From Alloascoidea africana (Eukaryota > Ascomycota > Alloascoideomycetes > Alloascoideales > Alloascoideaceae): 64,000 nt of DNA. The stretch's first letter is position 1. Each line of letters starts with the position of its first letter. The DNA is taken from contig JAKTTT010000012.1 of assembly GCA_030581615.1 (NCBI GenBank), forward strand, positions 186,001 to 250,000. The letters run 5' to 3'. The position numbers were made by a program, and so were the translations under genes. Positions 19,493 through 31,141 of the stretch are shown in pieces. Under the pieces are notes generated by a model. The model saw only the letters and a list, made by a program, of their open reading frames with translations. It made no database searches and was not told the DNA's origin.

Positions 19493-19905
19493 ACAGACGA
19501 TCGTTAAACAACCAGTCAATCCTTACAAAGCACCTTACTCTAGATGTGAAACACTGAATATTTGGTAAAGACGACAGAAGAATAAAAACAAAGCAGATTA
19601 TGTCCATGATTACGTAGGACTAAAAGAATCAATTCTTCAGACTTCATTAGGTATAGGACTGACCCAGGTGAACTGTTACATTTTGGTTTAATGTTCTCTT
19701 CAGTCAATCATTCTAAGTTCTGCAGGCTTATTAAATAGGAAGAGTTTCCTTCCAGATTTGGACATGCTGTATCCTCATATGAAAACATCCCAACCCAGAA
19801 AGCAGTAAGGTAATTTACATGTACTCAGACTCAAAATACTACAACTTAGCAAATACATAAACAATACTTGAACTTGAACTTTTCAAAAAAAAAACATCAA
19901 AAGAT
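19493..19905. other. Intergenic region, 3' flank of TOP2
   Basis: AT-rich DNA between the tentative small gene and the TOP2 stop codon. It has an A-run complementary to a U-rich 3' end just beyond TOP2. Nothing else is seen. Confidence 0.4.
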
Positions 19906-22900
19906 CTAAACACTCTCATACTCATCATCATTAGCAACATCGAAACTATCTTCTTCATCTGAGGAATCAATTGTAATTTCTCCACCCCCAAACTTGGAAA
20001 CAAACATTTTTGTGGCCTCTTTGCTTTTGCTTGCCGCCGCTCTACTACTAGGTTTCCTTCGGGTATTAGATCCTGAAGCCGAACTACTTTTCTTTGTAGT
20101 CTCTTCAGGCATGTCTGGGAGTTTCCTAAAGTTGGAGAAAATATCGTCCTCTATATCTTCTGGATCAACATCAAAGATATCCTTATCTCTTGACTTCTTC
20201 AGCGGAGATCCAAAAGCACTTTTTCCAAAGACAAAATGCCCATCGTCATCTATAGTCGTTTGCTTGCCGCTACCGTTCTTTTTTCCTTTGGCTTTGCCGG
20301 TGGATGACGATCCCAACACCTCATCTTTTACCTTTGGCTGGGCTTTAGACTTTGAAATAGTCGGTTTAGCGGCCGATGCTTTTGATTTGGCACCGTTAAC
20401 TTTCCTCTTTTTGGCTGCACCGGGCATAAACTCATCGTCGTCTTCCTCCTTCTTTGCCCTTCGTTTTGCCTGTTTCTTCTTAGGCATATCGATTCCTTCA
20501 AGGCTTCTTTTAGCTTCATCCTCTGCCATGAATTGCGCCCATGCAACTTGAAATGCATCAAGATCTTCAGACCAAAGATCCTTGGGTGTCTTACTTAGAA
20601 AGATTTCCAGCTCTTCTTCCTTCTCATCTCGCTGTTTCATAAGCTTTTCATATCTTTCTCTTGTCAAAGACCAGAGAGACATTCCAAGCAAGTAATCAAA
20701 AGCCGCCGCGAGAGTCTGGGGGCGCTTCACCTCTTCTTCCGAATCAGAAGTTGATTCAATAGCGCCTAAATCGACATTGTCATCCTCTTCTTTCTTAACC
20801 AATTCATTATCACTGACTGGCGTCCCGTCTTTTTTAAATTTTGGAAAACCAAGCTTTAGCAGCTCATCAACCAAAACGGATTTCTTTTTGTTGCTCACCG
20901 TAAACTTTTTCTCGATAATCATCTTCACAAATCTAGCCTGCGCACTCAACTTATCTAACTGGTATTTTAGCGATTGAGACATGTTGTCTTTTCTCTTCTG
21001 ATAGTACTCTAAGCGAACGTAATAATATTCCCTCAAAATATCTTCTGGCGTGTCATACTTCTTAATTTTGCCATATCTATCAAAAGCCACCATATTAGAG
21101 AGACTGATCGTTGTGGCCAACTTGAATCGTTCTTCCAGTCCCATGTCCAACGACTTTTTCATTTCAGCCTCAGTTAGCTTTACAATGAATTCAATTCCGA
21201 TCTTGTGTTGTTCCGTCATATCCTTGATCCATGGCGGCGAGTTATTCGTTCCGGTCATTGCATTCATTAAAAACTCTTTCATAGTGATTGTCCAAGTCTT
21301 GATGGGAAGCTCAGTGATTCTGAGGGTAGTCTCATCCACTTGCTCAATGATACCTTTCGCTTTATACTTCCCGGGTGCTATCTTTACCATTTCGCCTTCC
21401 CATCCTCGGTACCAGGGTATCATATCCTCCATATCCTCTCCAGCCATTAGCTTCCTAATATTGCTGATGATGTCTATCGGATTGAAGCTAGGAATGCTAG
21501 TGCTATACCCAGTACCAATTCCATCAGCACCATTAACCAAAATCATCGGTATAACTGGTAGGTAAGCTATGGGCTCGACTTGTTTTCCATCATCGACTTG
21601 ATAGGTATAAACTGGGTTATCATTATAGTTGAAAATTGTTTTCGTTATATCAGAAAATTTGGTGTAAATATATCTCGCAGCTGAAGCATCTTTTCCTCCA
21701 ACTGCACGAGTACCGAAACACCCTTTGGGCTGAAGAAGGTAAATATTGTTTGATCCAACAAAATCCTGGGCCAAAGCAACAATAGTTTGAATCATTGATT
21801 GATCACCATGATGATACGATGTTGTTGCAGAAATCTTACTGGCCAAATCTCCCACCTTTTGCTCTTTAATATTTGCCTTGAAAGCGCCATAAATAACTTT
21901 ACGTTGAGCAGGTTTTAGGCCATCAAGTACAGAGGGTATAGATCGAATGTTATCAGCCATACTAAAAAGAATCAATTCCTTATCAATAAATTCTCCAATT
22001 GGGACCTGCTGGAGTGTAGAATCCAGAAACGTTCCAGGCTCAAATTTCGATAACCAGTTTTTCCGATCATCAGCTCGCTTCTTTGAAAATGCAAGATCTA
22101 TCATATCTTTTTCTTCATCTTTTAAAGCCTCAAAAGTCTTCAAGTGCCTATCAAGATCACTAAAGTATTCACGACCTTCTCTCGGGTCTGAAGTACCCAA
22201 ACCTTTGTAATACTTGTGGGTCCAAGTACAAGTTTTTCCTTCGGTTTCTGTCCATTCTTCAAACTCAGGCATGGTGTAAAATGACATTGTCCTGGAGCGC
22301 CTATCTTTTATAAACACCTTTACAATTGGCGTAATAAACTCAATCAAAAATCCAGGTATTTGCAGCAACCCTGGAAAAGAAGACTCAATGAAATTAATGA
22401 TAAGCCCTTTGATATGACTGCCGTCATAATCCTGATCTGTCATGATCATAATTTTGCCATATCTCAAGTCTTTCACGTCTTTGTAAACTTTTTTATGTTG
22501 TAAACCCATAATCTTTTTAAGAGATTGAATTTCAACGTTTTTGGTGATTTGGTCGTGACCAGCTTCACGAACATTGAGCATCTTACCTCTCAAAGGGAAA
22601 ACTCCATAGTAATCTCTGCCAACCACAGCCAAACCTGCAACTGCCAATGCTTTAGCTGAATCTCCTTCCGTTAAAATCAAACAGCATTTATGTGATTCAC
22701 GGGTCCCTGCCTTATTTGCATCTTCCAATTTTAAAATTCCAGTAATTCTATTTCTCTTGCTTCCATCTTGTTTTTGTATTGCTTGATCCGCATTCTGTCT
22801 GGATTTATCCATAATAATAGTCGTCAACTCTGTATTCAAGATCTGTTTGATGAAGGTATCTGGTAAAACACATCGAGTGCCGAAATCAGACACCCTGGTT

Positions 22901-24477
22901 GTCAACTGCTCTTTCGTCTGAGAAGTAAACGCTGGGTTTTCTATCAAACAATTGACAAAGACAAATACATTATTCCTGATCTGAGCCGGCTTTATAATTG
23001 CGCCTTTATGCTTTTGCTTCAGTTTTTCTTGCACTTTTGTAACAATTTGATCAGATATATGGTTGACATGTGTCCCTCCTGTGGTTGTGGCGATGCTATT
23101 AACAAAAGAAACTTGACTGAAAGAACCGTCCGATATAGCAAATGCTACTTCCCATCTTGGATTAACTTGCTGATATAAAATCATAGGGCCCTTGACATTT
23201 TCCCTTCCCTGGCTGTTTCTCTCCAAATGTTTGACGTACATTTCAACGTAACTCTTAAAGTTCCGAATCTTCAAGCGAGTTCCATTTAGATAAACTGCAA
23301 CATCTTTGACTGATCCTGCCATATCATACACCCTTCGCCTCATTACTCCCAAGATGTGCTCATCCAACTTTTCCATGTGGAAGTGCTTTAAATCAGGTTT
23401 GAAGGATACTTTTGTGTATTCCACCTGCTTTTTGAGTTCAGTTATCTTGGCTTTCTTAACCTTTGACATGTTGTCTGTCCAAGTTTGCTTGTAAAGCTTG
23501 TTGTTTTTCTTATCGGCAGTTTCAACTGTAAATTCTGTGGAAAAAATATTACAGAGCTATAAACGAAAATGTTGGTTAAAATCCTGCCAAAATGAAAGCA
23601 TAGTCTTTCAAAACACGGAAAATGGACAGCTTACCTTCGCACCATAACCATTTCTACCTCCTGTGACTTTTTTTTCATCGTCATCGTAGTTGCTCGAGGT
23701 CAACAAGTTACCAAAAATGAGCTCAGGAATATAGATTTTCTCTTTGGTATGGATTTCCACAGGAATACCATGCCCATCATTGTATATCTCCACCAAATTC
23801 TTTTCCGGGTCAATGTTGACTTTGATGTTCTTCATCGTAGGATCTCGAATCTTATTATCTGCGGCATTGACAAGAATTTCGTCAAATATCTTAAACAATC
23901 CTGGCACAATTGTTACTTGTCTTTCCAAAGTTGTTAGAAACAGTGTGCTCATTGATTAAGGCCCAAAAACATACTTAAAGTTCATCGAACTTGATTCTTC
24001 GTCATAAATGTACATTTCAAGTTCCGTGGGTTCTACAGATCCGATATACTGTGAAATTCTCTGTTAGTCACTGATGTGTGTATCAATGTTTAACAAATGA
24101 CATACTGTATCAGGTCTTTTTAAAATCTGCTCTAGTAGAGTAAGCTTCTGGTATTGTTCGGAGGCTGATTTGGTGCCATTTGTTGTCAACTTTGGGGCAG
24201 AATCCTGGATGTCTTGGTCGCTTATGTCCATATCAATGTCATCAGAAACATCATTCTCGACATTGTTCGATGCTTTTTTAACGGAAAGCTTGGTGACCTT
24301 TGTACTTTTGGTAGCTGGCTTTTTAGAAATCTTTTTAGCGCTCGCAGCCGGTTTCGCTCTGGGCTTGGCCTTTGGCTTCGCCTTTGGTTTTGGTTCGATA
24401 TTCTCAAGCTCAAAATCACTTCCATCATCGCTAATTATGAACGAATCGTCATCGTCACTGCCTATATCAAAAGTCAT
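19906..24477 (-). CDS. TOP2: DNA topoisomerase II
   Basis: Four exons on the minus strand: 24477-24106, 24048-23975, 23920-23635 and 23556-19906 (4383 nt, 1460 residues). Donors are GTATGT, GTATGT and GTAAGC; introns are 57, 54 and 78 nt, the first two with CTAAC branch boxes. Splicing restores the conserved run ILKRPDT-YIGSVEP, FK-QVTIVPGLFKIFDEILVNAADN and NGYGAK-LCNIFSTEF. Parts in order: an acidic and Lys/Pro/Ala-rich N-terminal extension (~1-105), GHKL ATPase and transducer, TOPRIM (EGDSAKALAVAGL, then DQDYDGSHIKGL), the cleavage domain with catalytic Tyr873 in SAARYIYT, and a ~230-residue Lys/Ser/acidic tail. The enzyme passes one DNA duplex through another and is essential for chromosome segregation. 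The N-terminal extension of about 100 residues is longer than in Saccharomyces. Confidence 0.97.
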
Positions 24478-25539
24478 GTTTGGTTGTTTAAGTCAGCTAG
24501 GAAGGTTTTTTTTATTTATTTATCTTAGAGGGTTTGGAACATCCATACATACTCTTAAAGTTTGTTTTCTTCTGTGGGGTTGCTATGGCAACTACATGTC
24601 CCTTGTGAATTCAAGATGCCAGAACGCGATTGAAGGCAGGTATGTTGAACAGAATATGAGCAAGCATCATTTACTGTGTGTGCAAATGTCCAAGCGCAAC
24701 AGTTCTAGTGGAGCATAATTAAATCACCGAAGCAAGGGACCAAGGATGATAATAGAAAAAGCGTACAAGATATATGGATAGAACTAGATATTTGTAAAGT
24801 GTCTGAATATATAGCTGACGAAGGAAGCAAGATGTATCATAGACTAGAATTGGAAAACCCGATTCCCGTCAAGTCCACACAGGCATGAGTGAAGCAGACT
24901 GGGAATCGGTAGCATTATGACGCATTGTGAAATAGTAACTCGTTGAGTAAGTCGTATGCTCACATTCAACTCTACAGACAGGAAAAAACTTGGATCGGGC
25001 GCAATGGTTATGTTAAGAATGAAACGAACTTTTGGAGAAACAATTCATCAGATCATAATTCCAGTCAGATTTGACCTTGAGCCCAAATCCCAATTGTTGG
25101 CTCTAACTTCACCCGAAGCTCTACTCACTCTTTCGATTATCTTTTAAATAAAGCCATGTGGATCACTCCAGCCTGCACTACCATGGAATTATTCGACAAA
25201 ACCCCCAATCAAGGGTTTCAAGTTTTGTAAACTGAAAGGCTTCGGTTCTCATTAAAACTATCGTAGCATTCATTGAGCACAAAAGTTTAAGAAGATGAAG
25301 GCAATTTTTAAGTGTCTAAGTGGTTTTTCGCTTATGCTGCCGCCCCTGATCCAAGTTAATCACATGTAGCTACAGCTGTATCCAACAGGCAAAGTATGAC
25401 TACATACATCTAGATTTTGATGTTTGTATCTTCTTGATAGCTTAGCTTCATATGTCGTTTCTGAGATTCATATTAAGGATCATCGAGCGAAATTTTTCAA
25501 TCTGACTAGGCCTATTTTCAAATTTTTGTGCCAGATCTC
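24478..25539. other. Intergenic region upstream of TOP2
   Basis: About 1.06 kb with no supported gene or repeat, ending in retroelement-derived sequence. Confidence 0.45.
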
Positions 25540-27242
25540 TAACCCTTAGAGTATCTGGGGATTCGGGTTCTCAAGCTCTGTTTTCTTCTGTAAACTTGCT
25601 AGTCTTTTTCTTTCTGGTCGTATTACTGAGCCTAAGGTATTTACTACGTAAACACCCGTACTTCTCTTACTCGTCCAAGAGGGGCACACACAACCTTTTG
25701 TAACCTTTGGGATTTTTCTCGATTGAAACCTAGACATTCTGCAAGCGACTAGGGAGAGGGCTTTGACTGCTCACCGCATACCTTTGCCTGTAGAACTCTA
25801 CAAACTTTGGGATGTTCTCCTTTTTTAGCATTTCTATTGTGAAGTGGGACTCCGCCACTCCGCTGGTGATTCTTTCCTCTTCCCACAAGGGGCACTCCAC
25901 GACCTCATGGTCGAAGAGAGGCGCAAGATGGCCACCACGGCACGCTATGTCCTCAGGGGAGAGATTTTTCTTTACCTGATGGTCTATCAAACTCGTACCA
26001 TTCAACAACTGAGCCGAGGCCAAGAGAATGGGTTTGGGTTCCTTGAAATATTTCTGCGATAGCAGATCGGATTTCTGTGTCGGAATTTTCACGTTGTGGT
26101 CCTTGTTCACCACATATCGTGGGCTTAATGCCATGGAATCAAGTTCTTTTTCCCAGAGTTCGTTTGCGTATTCTCTGCACAATCTCTTCCATGTGTTTTT
26201 CAATTGCGCTGGGGTCGGGCCAAAGAATATGCACAGGACGTGGAGATGGCCAGTTCCTACAAATTTTTCCCGGCCTGGGGGGTTCACGACAATCGTCTCC
26301 AAGTGAGGGTGTGGACGCTGGAAAGGGTGGGACCAAACGAGGAGACCTGGTGAGAAGGGTGACGTCGTGGTCCGTCAAAAAGTCCAATCCCACTACGGCA
26401 TCCGCTCCACAGTCCAGCTCCAAGTGGGTTAGGAAGAAGTTAATCTCGTAGGCGTTCCCGTTGACGACGATTGATGAATGGACTCGTCTTTCGTGAACCA
26501 CCGTGGAGAACCTTCCGAACTTAATGTGGGTCAAGGACCCAGTAATGAATGCACCTGCAACCTGTCTAATTGATACAGATGCAGATGCATCAATCATGGA
26601 CCTGGGATTTGCCCAGTCACATGGGTTTATCGAGGAAACCGGGTCCTTGACCCACATTAAGTTCGGAAGGTTCTCCACGGTGGTTCACGAAAGACGAGTC
26701 CATTCATCAATCGTCGTCAACGGGAACGCCTACGAGATTAACTTCTTCCTAACCCACTTGGAGCTGGACTGTGGAGCGGATGCCGTAGTGGGATTGGACT
26801 TTTTGACGGACCACGACGTCACCCTTCTCACCAGGTCTCCTCGTTTGGTCCCACCCTTTCCAGCGTCCACACCCTCACTTGGAGACGATTGTCGTGGTGT
26901 AAAAATTTGTAGGACCGGGCCAGCTCCACGTCCTATATAGATTCTTTGGTTGCTGCTGAGATCGCCTGAATGCTGGCCGTCTGTGATGCCGCCGTAATAG
27001 CAGCAATATCAGCGAGGCCAAGTCCGCTGAAGACAGAGCTGAGAGTTGCGGAGAAGGAGAAGTAGACATAGTGTGTGAGCCAGAAGGAACCAGGCACAAC
27101 ATCCATGTAAGGGTTCAAGAAGGCTAGAGGCTACAAACAACACTAGAATCGTTGCTTTCTCCCCATAAGGGGGAACAGATGGGCTGCTGATATAGAGCTA
27201 TCTAAGCCTTAATGCGCAGTAGCCTGGTCACCGCATATCCCA
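25540..27242 (-). mobile_element. Ty3/gypsy-like retroelement fossil with one family-A LTR
   Basis: A rearranged, broken element. At its head is a 137-bp LTR (27106-27242, minus orientation) of the same family as 4897 and 35181, with TG...CA ends. Next comes a short gag-proximal remnant (about 26940-27105). Then a retropepsin-type protease region is present in both orientations (26285-26896), with the active-site stretch LIDTDAD in the spacer. Last is a region (about 25730-26260) lying between protease and reverse transcriptase that recurs at 27915-28400. Most of gag, reverse transcriptase, RNase H, integrase and the second LTR are absent. It shows at least three large rearrangements. The LTR is visibly diverged from its relatives, so the insertion is old, although the near-identity of the two inverted arms means the inversion is more recent. 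Confidence 0.75.
26285..26896. repeat. 256-bp inverted repeat with 100-bp spacer
   Basis: Arms 26285-26540 and 26641-26896 are reverse complements that look identical or nearly so by eye, and the spacer is 26541-26640. Weaker symmetry continues outward to about 26225 and 26955. It lies wholly inside the retroelement fossil. Such a structure can form a long hairpin in RNA or a cruciform in DNA and is typically unstable. Confidence 0.85.
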
Positions 27243-27914
27243 GTCTATCCTTATACAAAGTCACTGGAACTCTCATAGAATAAATAGTTAAGGCATTTAC
27301 TTCATCATATCTTTTAACTAATCCCAAAAACGAAAAAACAAACAAAAGACATAAATAAAACAAACTGCAATATAAAATCATTCCATAAATGTTGCCAACT
27401 GAGTTTCTACTTGAATTGCAATGCTGTCATCAAGCAATCATATGATTTTACAGAGCCCGACCGACTGTAGCGTAATACGGAGAAAAGCCCAGTTCGTAAT
27501 CCGGTAGGTAATACGGAGAAAAATCCGAAATCAAGAATTGGTACAGGGGATACCGGCCGGTCATGCCAACCCGGAGTAACTAGAACTGGTCATCGCAAAA
27601 GACCTGAGTTTGTGGGAGGACTATGGAAAATTGCGCTAAGCACACCAGTCGCCAGGGCTTCTGATGGAAAAGAGCCTGGGAAAGGAAAACTCCTTTTGTA
27701 TACAAGTTGAGAATGATCTTAACAAGAATATTATCTTTCACTAGAGACAATTGTTTACAAAGAAGAAGTGAGAGCGTCGTGTATTCATTCTGCCTTATAA
27801 TGTATTTCAATGGGCAGAGATCTCAGTAGCCATTTGAATCTTGGACGGGTCTCGTTTGATAGAATTGAAATCAAGAATCCAAATAGCCTTTATTGCTTGA
27901 GAGCGCATTTTATG
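27243..27914. other. Intergenic region with a short direct repeat
   Basis: No gene. GTAATACGGAGAAAA occurs twice (27472-27486 and 27508-27522), 36 bp apart. Otherwise nothing is recognised. Confidence 0.5.
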
Positions 27915-28400
27915 TAGACTGAGATATACAAATTTACAGGAAGAGGTTGGACACAAAAGGTATGAGGAGAATGCTAACATGAGTTCTGGGATAAGCAGTT
28001 CACTCTACTAACAGGAAATCCAAAACATATTGTGAACAATAACCATAATGAGACTATTTCGAGAAGTAATCAGACCTACTCTATAGCCTTACATGCTTAC
28101 CAAATATTTCACAGAACCCCGGCCATATCTTTCGCCTTGGGTCAGTTGTTGCATGGTACAAGCCTGATCAGTTCTCAACTAAGGAATTAAATATTCTCTG
28201 AGAACACACCCTGTTTTGGCCATGAGATGGTAGTGTATCCTCTGTTGGACGAGAAGAGAGTGAGGAATGTGACAGAATTCCACAGAAAAGAATTCCGAAC
28301 AATAAGCGCCGACAGCTTGTAGAATTCTACAGGTTAAAGTATGCGGTGAGCAACCAAAGCAGACAGGGCATTTAGAGCGAACCGCAACACGGAAATCAGA
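27915..28400 (+). mobile_element. Second, more decayed fragment of the same retroelement
   Basis: Plus-strand DNA aligns with the minus-strand region 25730-26130 of the neighbouring fossil along its length. Matching nucleotide blocks lie near 27970 (GAGAATGCTAAC), 28030 (CATATTGTGAACAATAACC), 28150 (CAGTTGTTGCATGGTACAAG) and 28320 (GTAGAATTCTACAGG...GTATGCGGTGAGCA). It is heavily decayed, with no long open frame, and is much older than the 25.5-27.2 kb copy. No LTR adjoins it. Confidence 0.65.
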
Positions 28401-29394
28401 CCAATTTCCTCTCCATCGAGTTGCTGTCAGAATGGCTTGTTTTGTCGAGGAATCAACCTCTGCTACTCTCGAGTACCCCTCTCGAATCAGTGAGGATGTC
28501 GGGTGTTTACATCACTAAATACTTGAAGAGAACAAATGACAGTACCAGAGCTCGAAGAATTATATAATACTGGAGAAAATTAATCATTTGAGTCACTCTC
28601 ATTTTGCCTATCTCAATGGAATGATTCAAGGATGAACGGTTATGGCACTTTTGTTTCAGATTGGGAATGGCCGTAGCAGTCATGTTACCAACTACCAAGT
28701 GTGAAAGGGTAAAGTTATATAGATCTCGTTAGGAAATCTATTGTAGCGAATCTCTAGATCCAGGTTATGAAGATCTTTATATACCTTACTAGTACACTGA
28801 TAAAATGATTATCAAAAGATCGATCCAGCTTTTGATCAACTAGTGTTAACAATATATTATTGATCAACTCGTTTCTAATTCTTCATCAAAGGACGAACCT
28901 CAAGCTCATATTTATGGTATCTGATAATTCATTTCTTCCTTCAGTTGTTAGTACTGTTTTATCCAAGGTGCAACAAATCAAAAAACATGAAAATAAAATA
29001 AAAAAAGATAAAGCCGAGTCTCAAACTTTTGGGATAAAACACAGAAAAGAGTCGCATAGGGCACACAAAACCACAAAAACAAGACAGAAAGTATATATGG
29101 AAATAAGGTGAATGTAACAAAGCCCTTTAAAACGACTGGTTTATCGAAAACAAATGGAAAACAGACAAAAAGTAAAGGAAGCGCTGAGTGATTTTCAATT
29201 TCCAATTCCCATTGAACACAAAACTGTCCTAGTAGATATTGAAAACCTGACTGTGAAGTATTCTCTTCACTGGTCGCCACAAATAAAAATAAATAGACAT
29301 AATTGCAAGACATTCAATAGTCTTATGGCCAATATTCGCCTACTTCTAAAATAAAATAAAACATGCATGTTGCTTTGCCATAATGATGATTCAG
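28401..29394. other. Intergenic region
   Basis: No supported gene. A short direct repeat TTGATCAACT occurs at about 28832 and 28860. The rest is AT-rich. Confidence 0.4.
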
Positions 29395-31053
29395 TTAATG
29401 ACCTGTGCTTGCAACTTGTTCTCTAAATGCATTTGATATTTCCCCCGTGTGCTTGCGCAAAGTCTCACCTACACTGGCAATCGTAAGGCTTTCTTCCTCA
29501 ATTTCGGGAGCATAACCTACAGAAAAGTGGTCAGCCGCACTATAAGTACGAGAATGGTGGAAAGAAGAGACAAAACCTGCATTGTTGCTTGTCGTGGTTC
29601 TCGTTGTTGCTACTGTTGGAGTTGCAGAGGTATCAGTAACATTGGACAATGCTGAAGAAGAGTTTTGGGGTTTCAGCACTATGCCATTTTGATCCCCATC
29701 AGTCTTGCTGGAATTCAAAGGCGGGGCACTGTCAGAGGGCAAAGGCGCTGGAGCTAGAATGAATTGTTGATTATTATTCAAGGTGATATTGGAAGGGTCC
29801 TTGTTTAACGGGGACATTGAATCTGCCCGATTACTGGTGCCATCAGGGCTTGTGGAGTTGATATTGGCATTTGCCTTTCTGCGGGTCGAGTCTGATCGAC
29901 GCATGGAGACTGCAGAATCACGCCTCGAAAAGGCGAAAGGTGAGGTCATGAGAGAGCTGTTACTCGGCTGGGAGCTGGTCATGTTGGCACTGTTGGCGAA
30001 GATTCCAGACAAGCCAGAAATGCTAGGTCGATGCGTGCCGCTGCCAGACTTGCAACTCTCGTCGTTTATCATGTCTGCAAATGTATAGAAGCTAAGTACT
30101 GGCTTGATCCTGGGGTTGCTATTTCCCACAGGTGGAGGAGAATCAATAATCCCAGAGCTTTGTGGTGCTTGTGAATGTGCCTGTGACTGTGATGGCTGTT
30201 GGTTCGAGGGTTGGCTTAGATACCATTCCCGTAACAGATTAGAAGAGCTGTGCTTCAGAGTTGGAGGAGAAGGGACCCGCCCAGGTGTGATGAACCCCGA
30301 TGCCGAGTTGCTTGACAATGAGCCGCCAGAAAGAGCAAGATTGAGTCCAATGACACTGGACTTTCTTCTAGTGTAAACAACATCGACATTCTCCAAATCG
30401 GCTTCCGAGTTGGTTATGACCTCGGTAGAAGCATCAAGTACAGGGGCAATAAAATTCTCATTCCGGTGGTGGGAGGGAATGAACTCCACAGGCCTGGATG
30501 AAACATTGGAAGGCTGATGTTGATGTTGTTTATGCTGCACATTTGAAGCATCAGTAGAAGTCTGAGACGAGTGGTTTGACGACACATCGTCAATCGATTT
30601 GAAAGAGGGATCATAGTTGCTAAAACTATTGCTGGATGAATATTGAAAGGGCAGCACTGGCTGTAGAGGATCTTGCACAGAGCGCTCAAAGATCAATGAA
30701 GAAATTGAGGCGGTCGGAGATGATGGGCTCGAAGAATAACACGATGGCCTCCGTGGAAGAGGAACATGTTGACTGTGGCTTTGTCTCCGCAATTGAGGCA
30801 TCGGAGAAGTCCTCCTATTCTGAACAGCGGACGCTGCTGGCGGTGGTGATGTCCCTGTGGATGGTGCTCTGGAGTGTTTAGGGGAACGAGTGCCTGCTAT
30901 ACCAGAAACCATGCCGAGTCCTGTATTCGCTCCTGGGGTAGAAACAGGGACTGGCGCCTGAGCTGGACCGTTTGGCATAGCATGCTTCTTGAACGAAAAA
31001 ATTGAAAGCCTCTTCCGTTCGGGAGAAGACAGCGGAGATCTGCCCTTGCTCAT
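29395..31053 (-). CDS. Ser-rich low-complexity protein with a SFYTFADMI block, unknown role
   Basis: A 552-residue intronless protein. The N-terminus is basic and Ser/Pro-rich (SPERKRLSIFSFKKH), followed by many RRxS/T and SP/TP phosphosite-like motifs, Asn/Gln-rich stretches and no membrane segment. Two places look constrained: RRKSSVIGLNLALSGGSL around residue 230, and RIKPVLSFYTFADMINDE around residue 318. The second resembles a short block that I believe occurs in uncharacterised fungal regulatory proteins, but I cannot name the family. The final ~40 residues (EIEEESLTIASVGETLRKH) form a likely helix. It is probably a phosphorylated regulatory protein of cytosol or nucleus; function is not assigned. 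The ATG at 31053 is the only in-frame start near the head. Confidence 0.75.
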   Translation of the reverse strand: MSKGRSPLSSPERKRLSIFSFKKHAMPNGPAQAPVPVSTPGANTGLGMVSGIAGTRSPKHSRAPSTGTSPPPAASAVQNRRTSPMPQLRRQSHSQHVPLPRRPSCYSSSPSSPTASISSLIFERSVQDPLQPVLPFQYSSSNSFSNYDPSFKSIDDVSSNHSSQTSTDASNVQHKQHQHQPSNVSSRPVEFIPSHHRNENFIAPVLDASTEVITNSEADLENVDVVYTRRKSSVIGLNLALSGGSLSSNSASGFITPGRVPSPPTLKHSSSNLLREWYLSQPSNQQPSQSQAHSQAPQSSGIIDSPPPVGNSNPRIKPVLSFYTFADMINDESCKSGSGTHRPSISGLSGIFANSANMTSSQPSNSSLMTSPFAFSRRDSAVSMRRSDSTRRKANANINSTSPDGTSNRADSMSPLNKDPSNITLNNNQQFILAPAPLPSDSAPPLNSSKTDGDQNGIVLKPQNSSSALSNVTDTSATPTVATTRTTTSNNAGFVSSFHHSRTYSAADHFSVGYAPEIEEESLTIASVGETLRKHTGEISNAFREQVASTGH

Positions 31054-31133
31054 GGTGATTCTGGTGGAAGTTTGAGCTGGGAAAGAGGAGAGAAGGAGGT
31101 GACAAATATGTGATCACTATGTGTGACCAGCTG

Positions 31134-31141
31134 CACGTGAT
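31134..31141 (-). promoter_or_regulatory. CACGTGAT (Cbf1-type) site
   Basis: CACGTGAT lies 81 bp upstream of the 552-residue gene and matches the Cbf1 consensus RTCACRTG on the minus strand. The same 8-mer occurs in the RIT1/38185 divergent promoter. Confidence 0.35.

Noticed and set aside
19994-20551. 185-codon frame antisense to the TOP2 tail
   Set aside because: An Ser/Phe/Leu shadow of the Lys/Glu/Ser-rich C-terminal tail.
22363-22365. Possibility of a CUG-Ser or CUG-Ala yeast
   Set aside because: This CTG encodes the invariant Leu of PGLLxIxGF in TOP2, so standard decoding fits.
24170-24718. 182-codon frame antisense to TOP2 exon 1
   Set aside because: It mirrors the Lys/Ala-rich N-terminal extension of TOP2; composition only, no independent protein features.
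26503-26940. Protease-like frame as a possible host gene
   Set aside because: It belongs to the inverted retroelement fossil; the same coding appears on the other strand and no host gene structure surrounds it.
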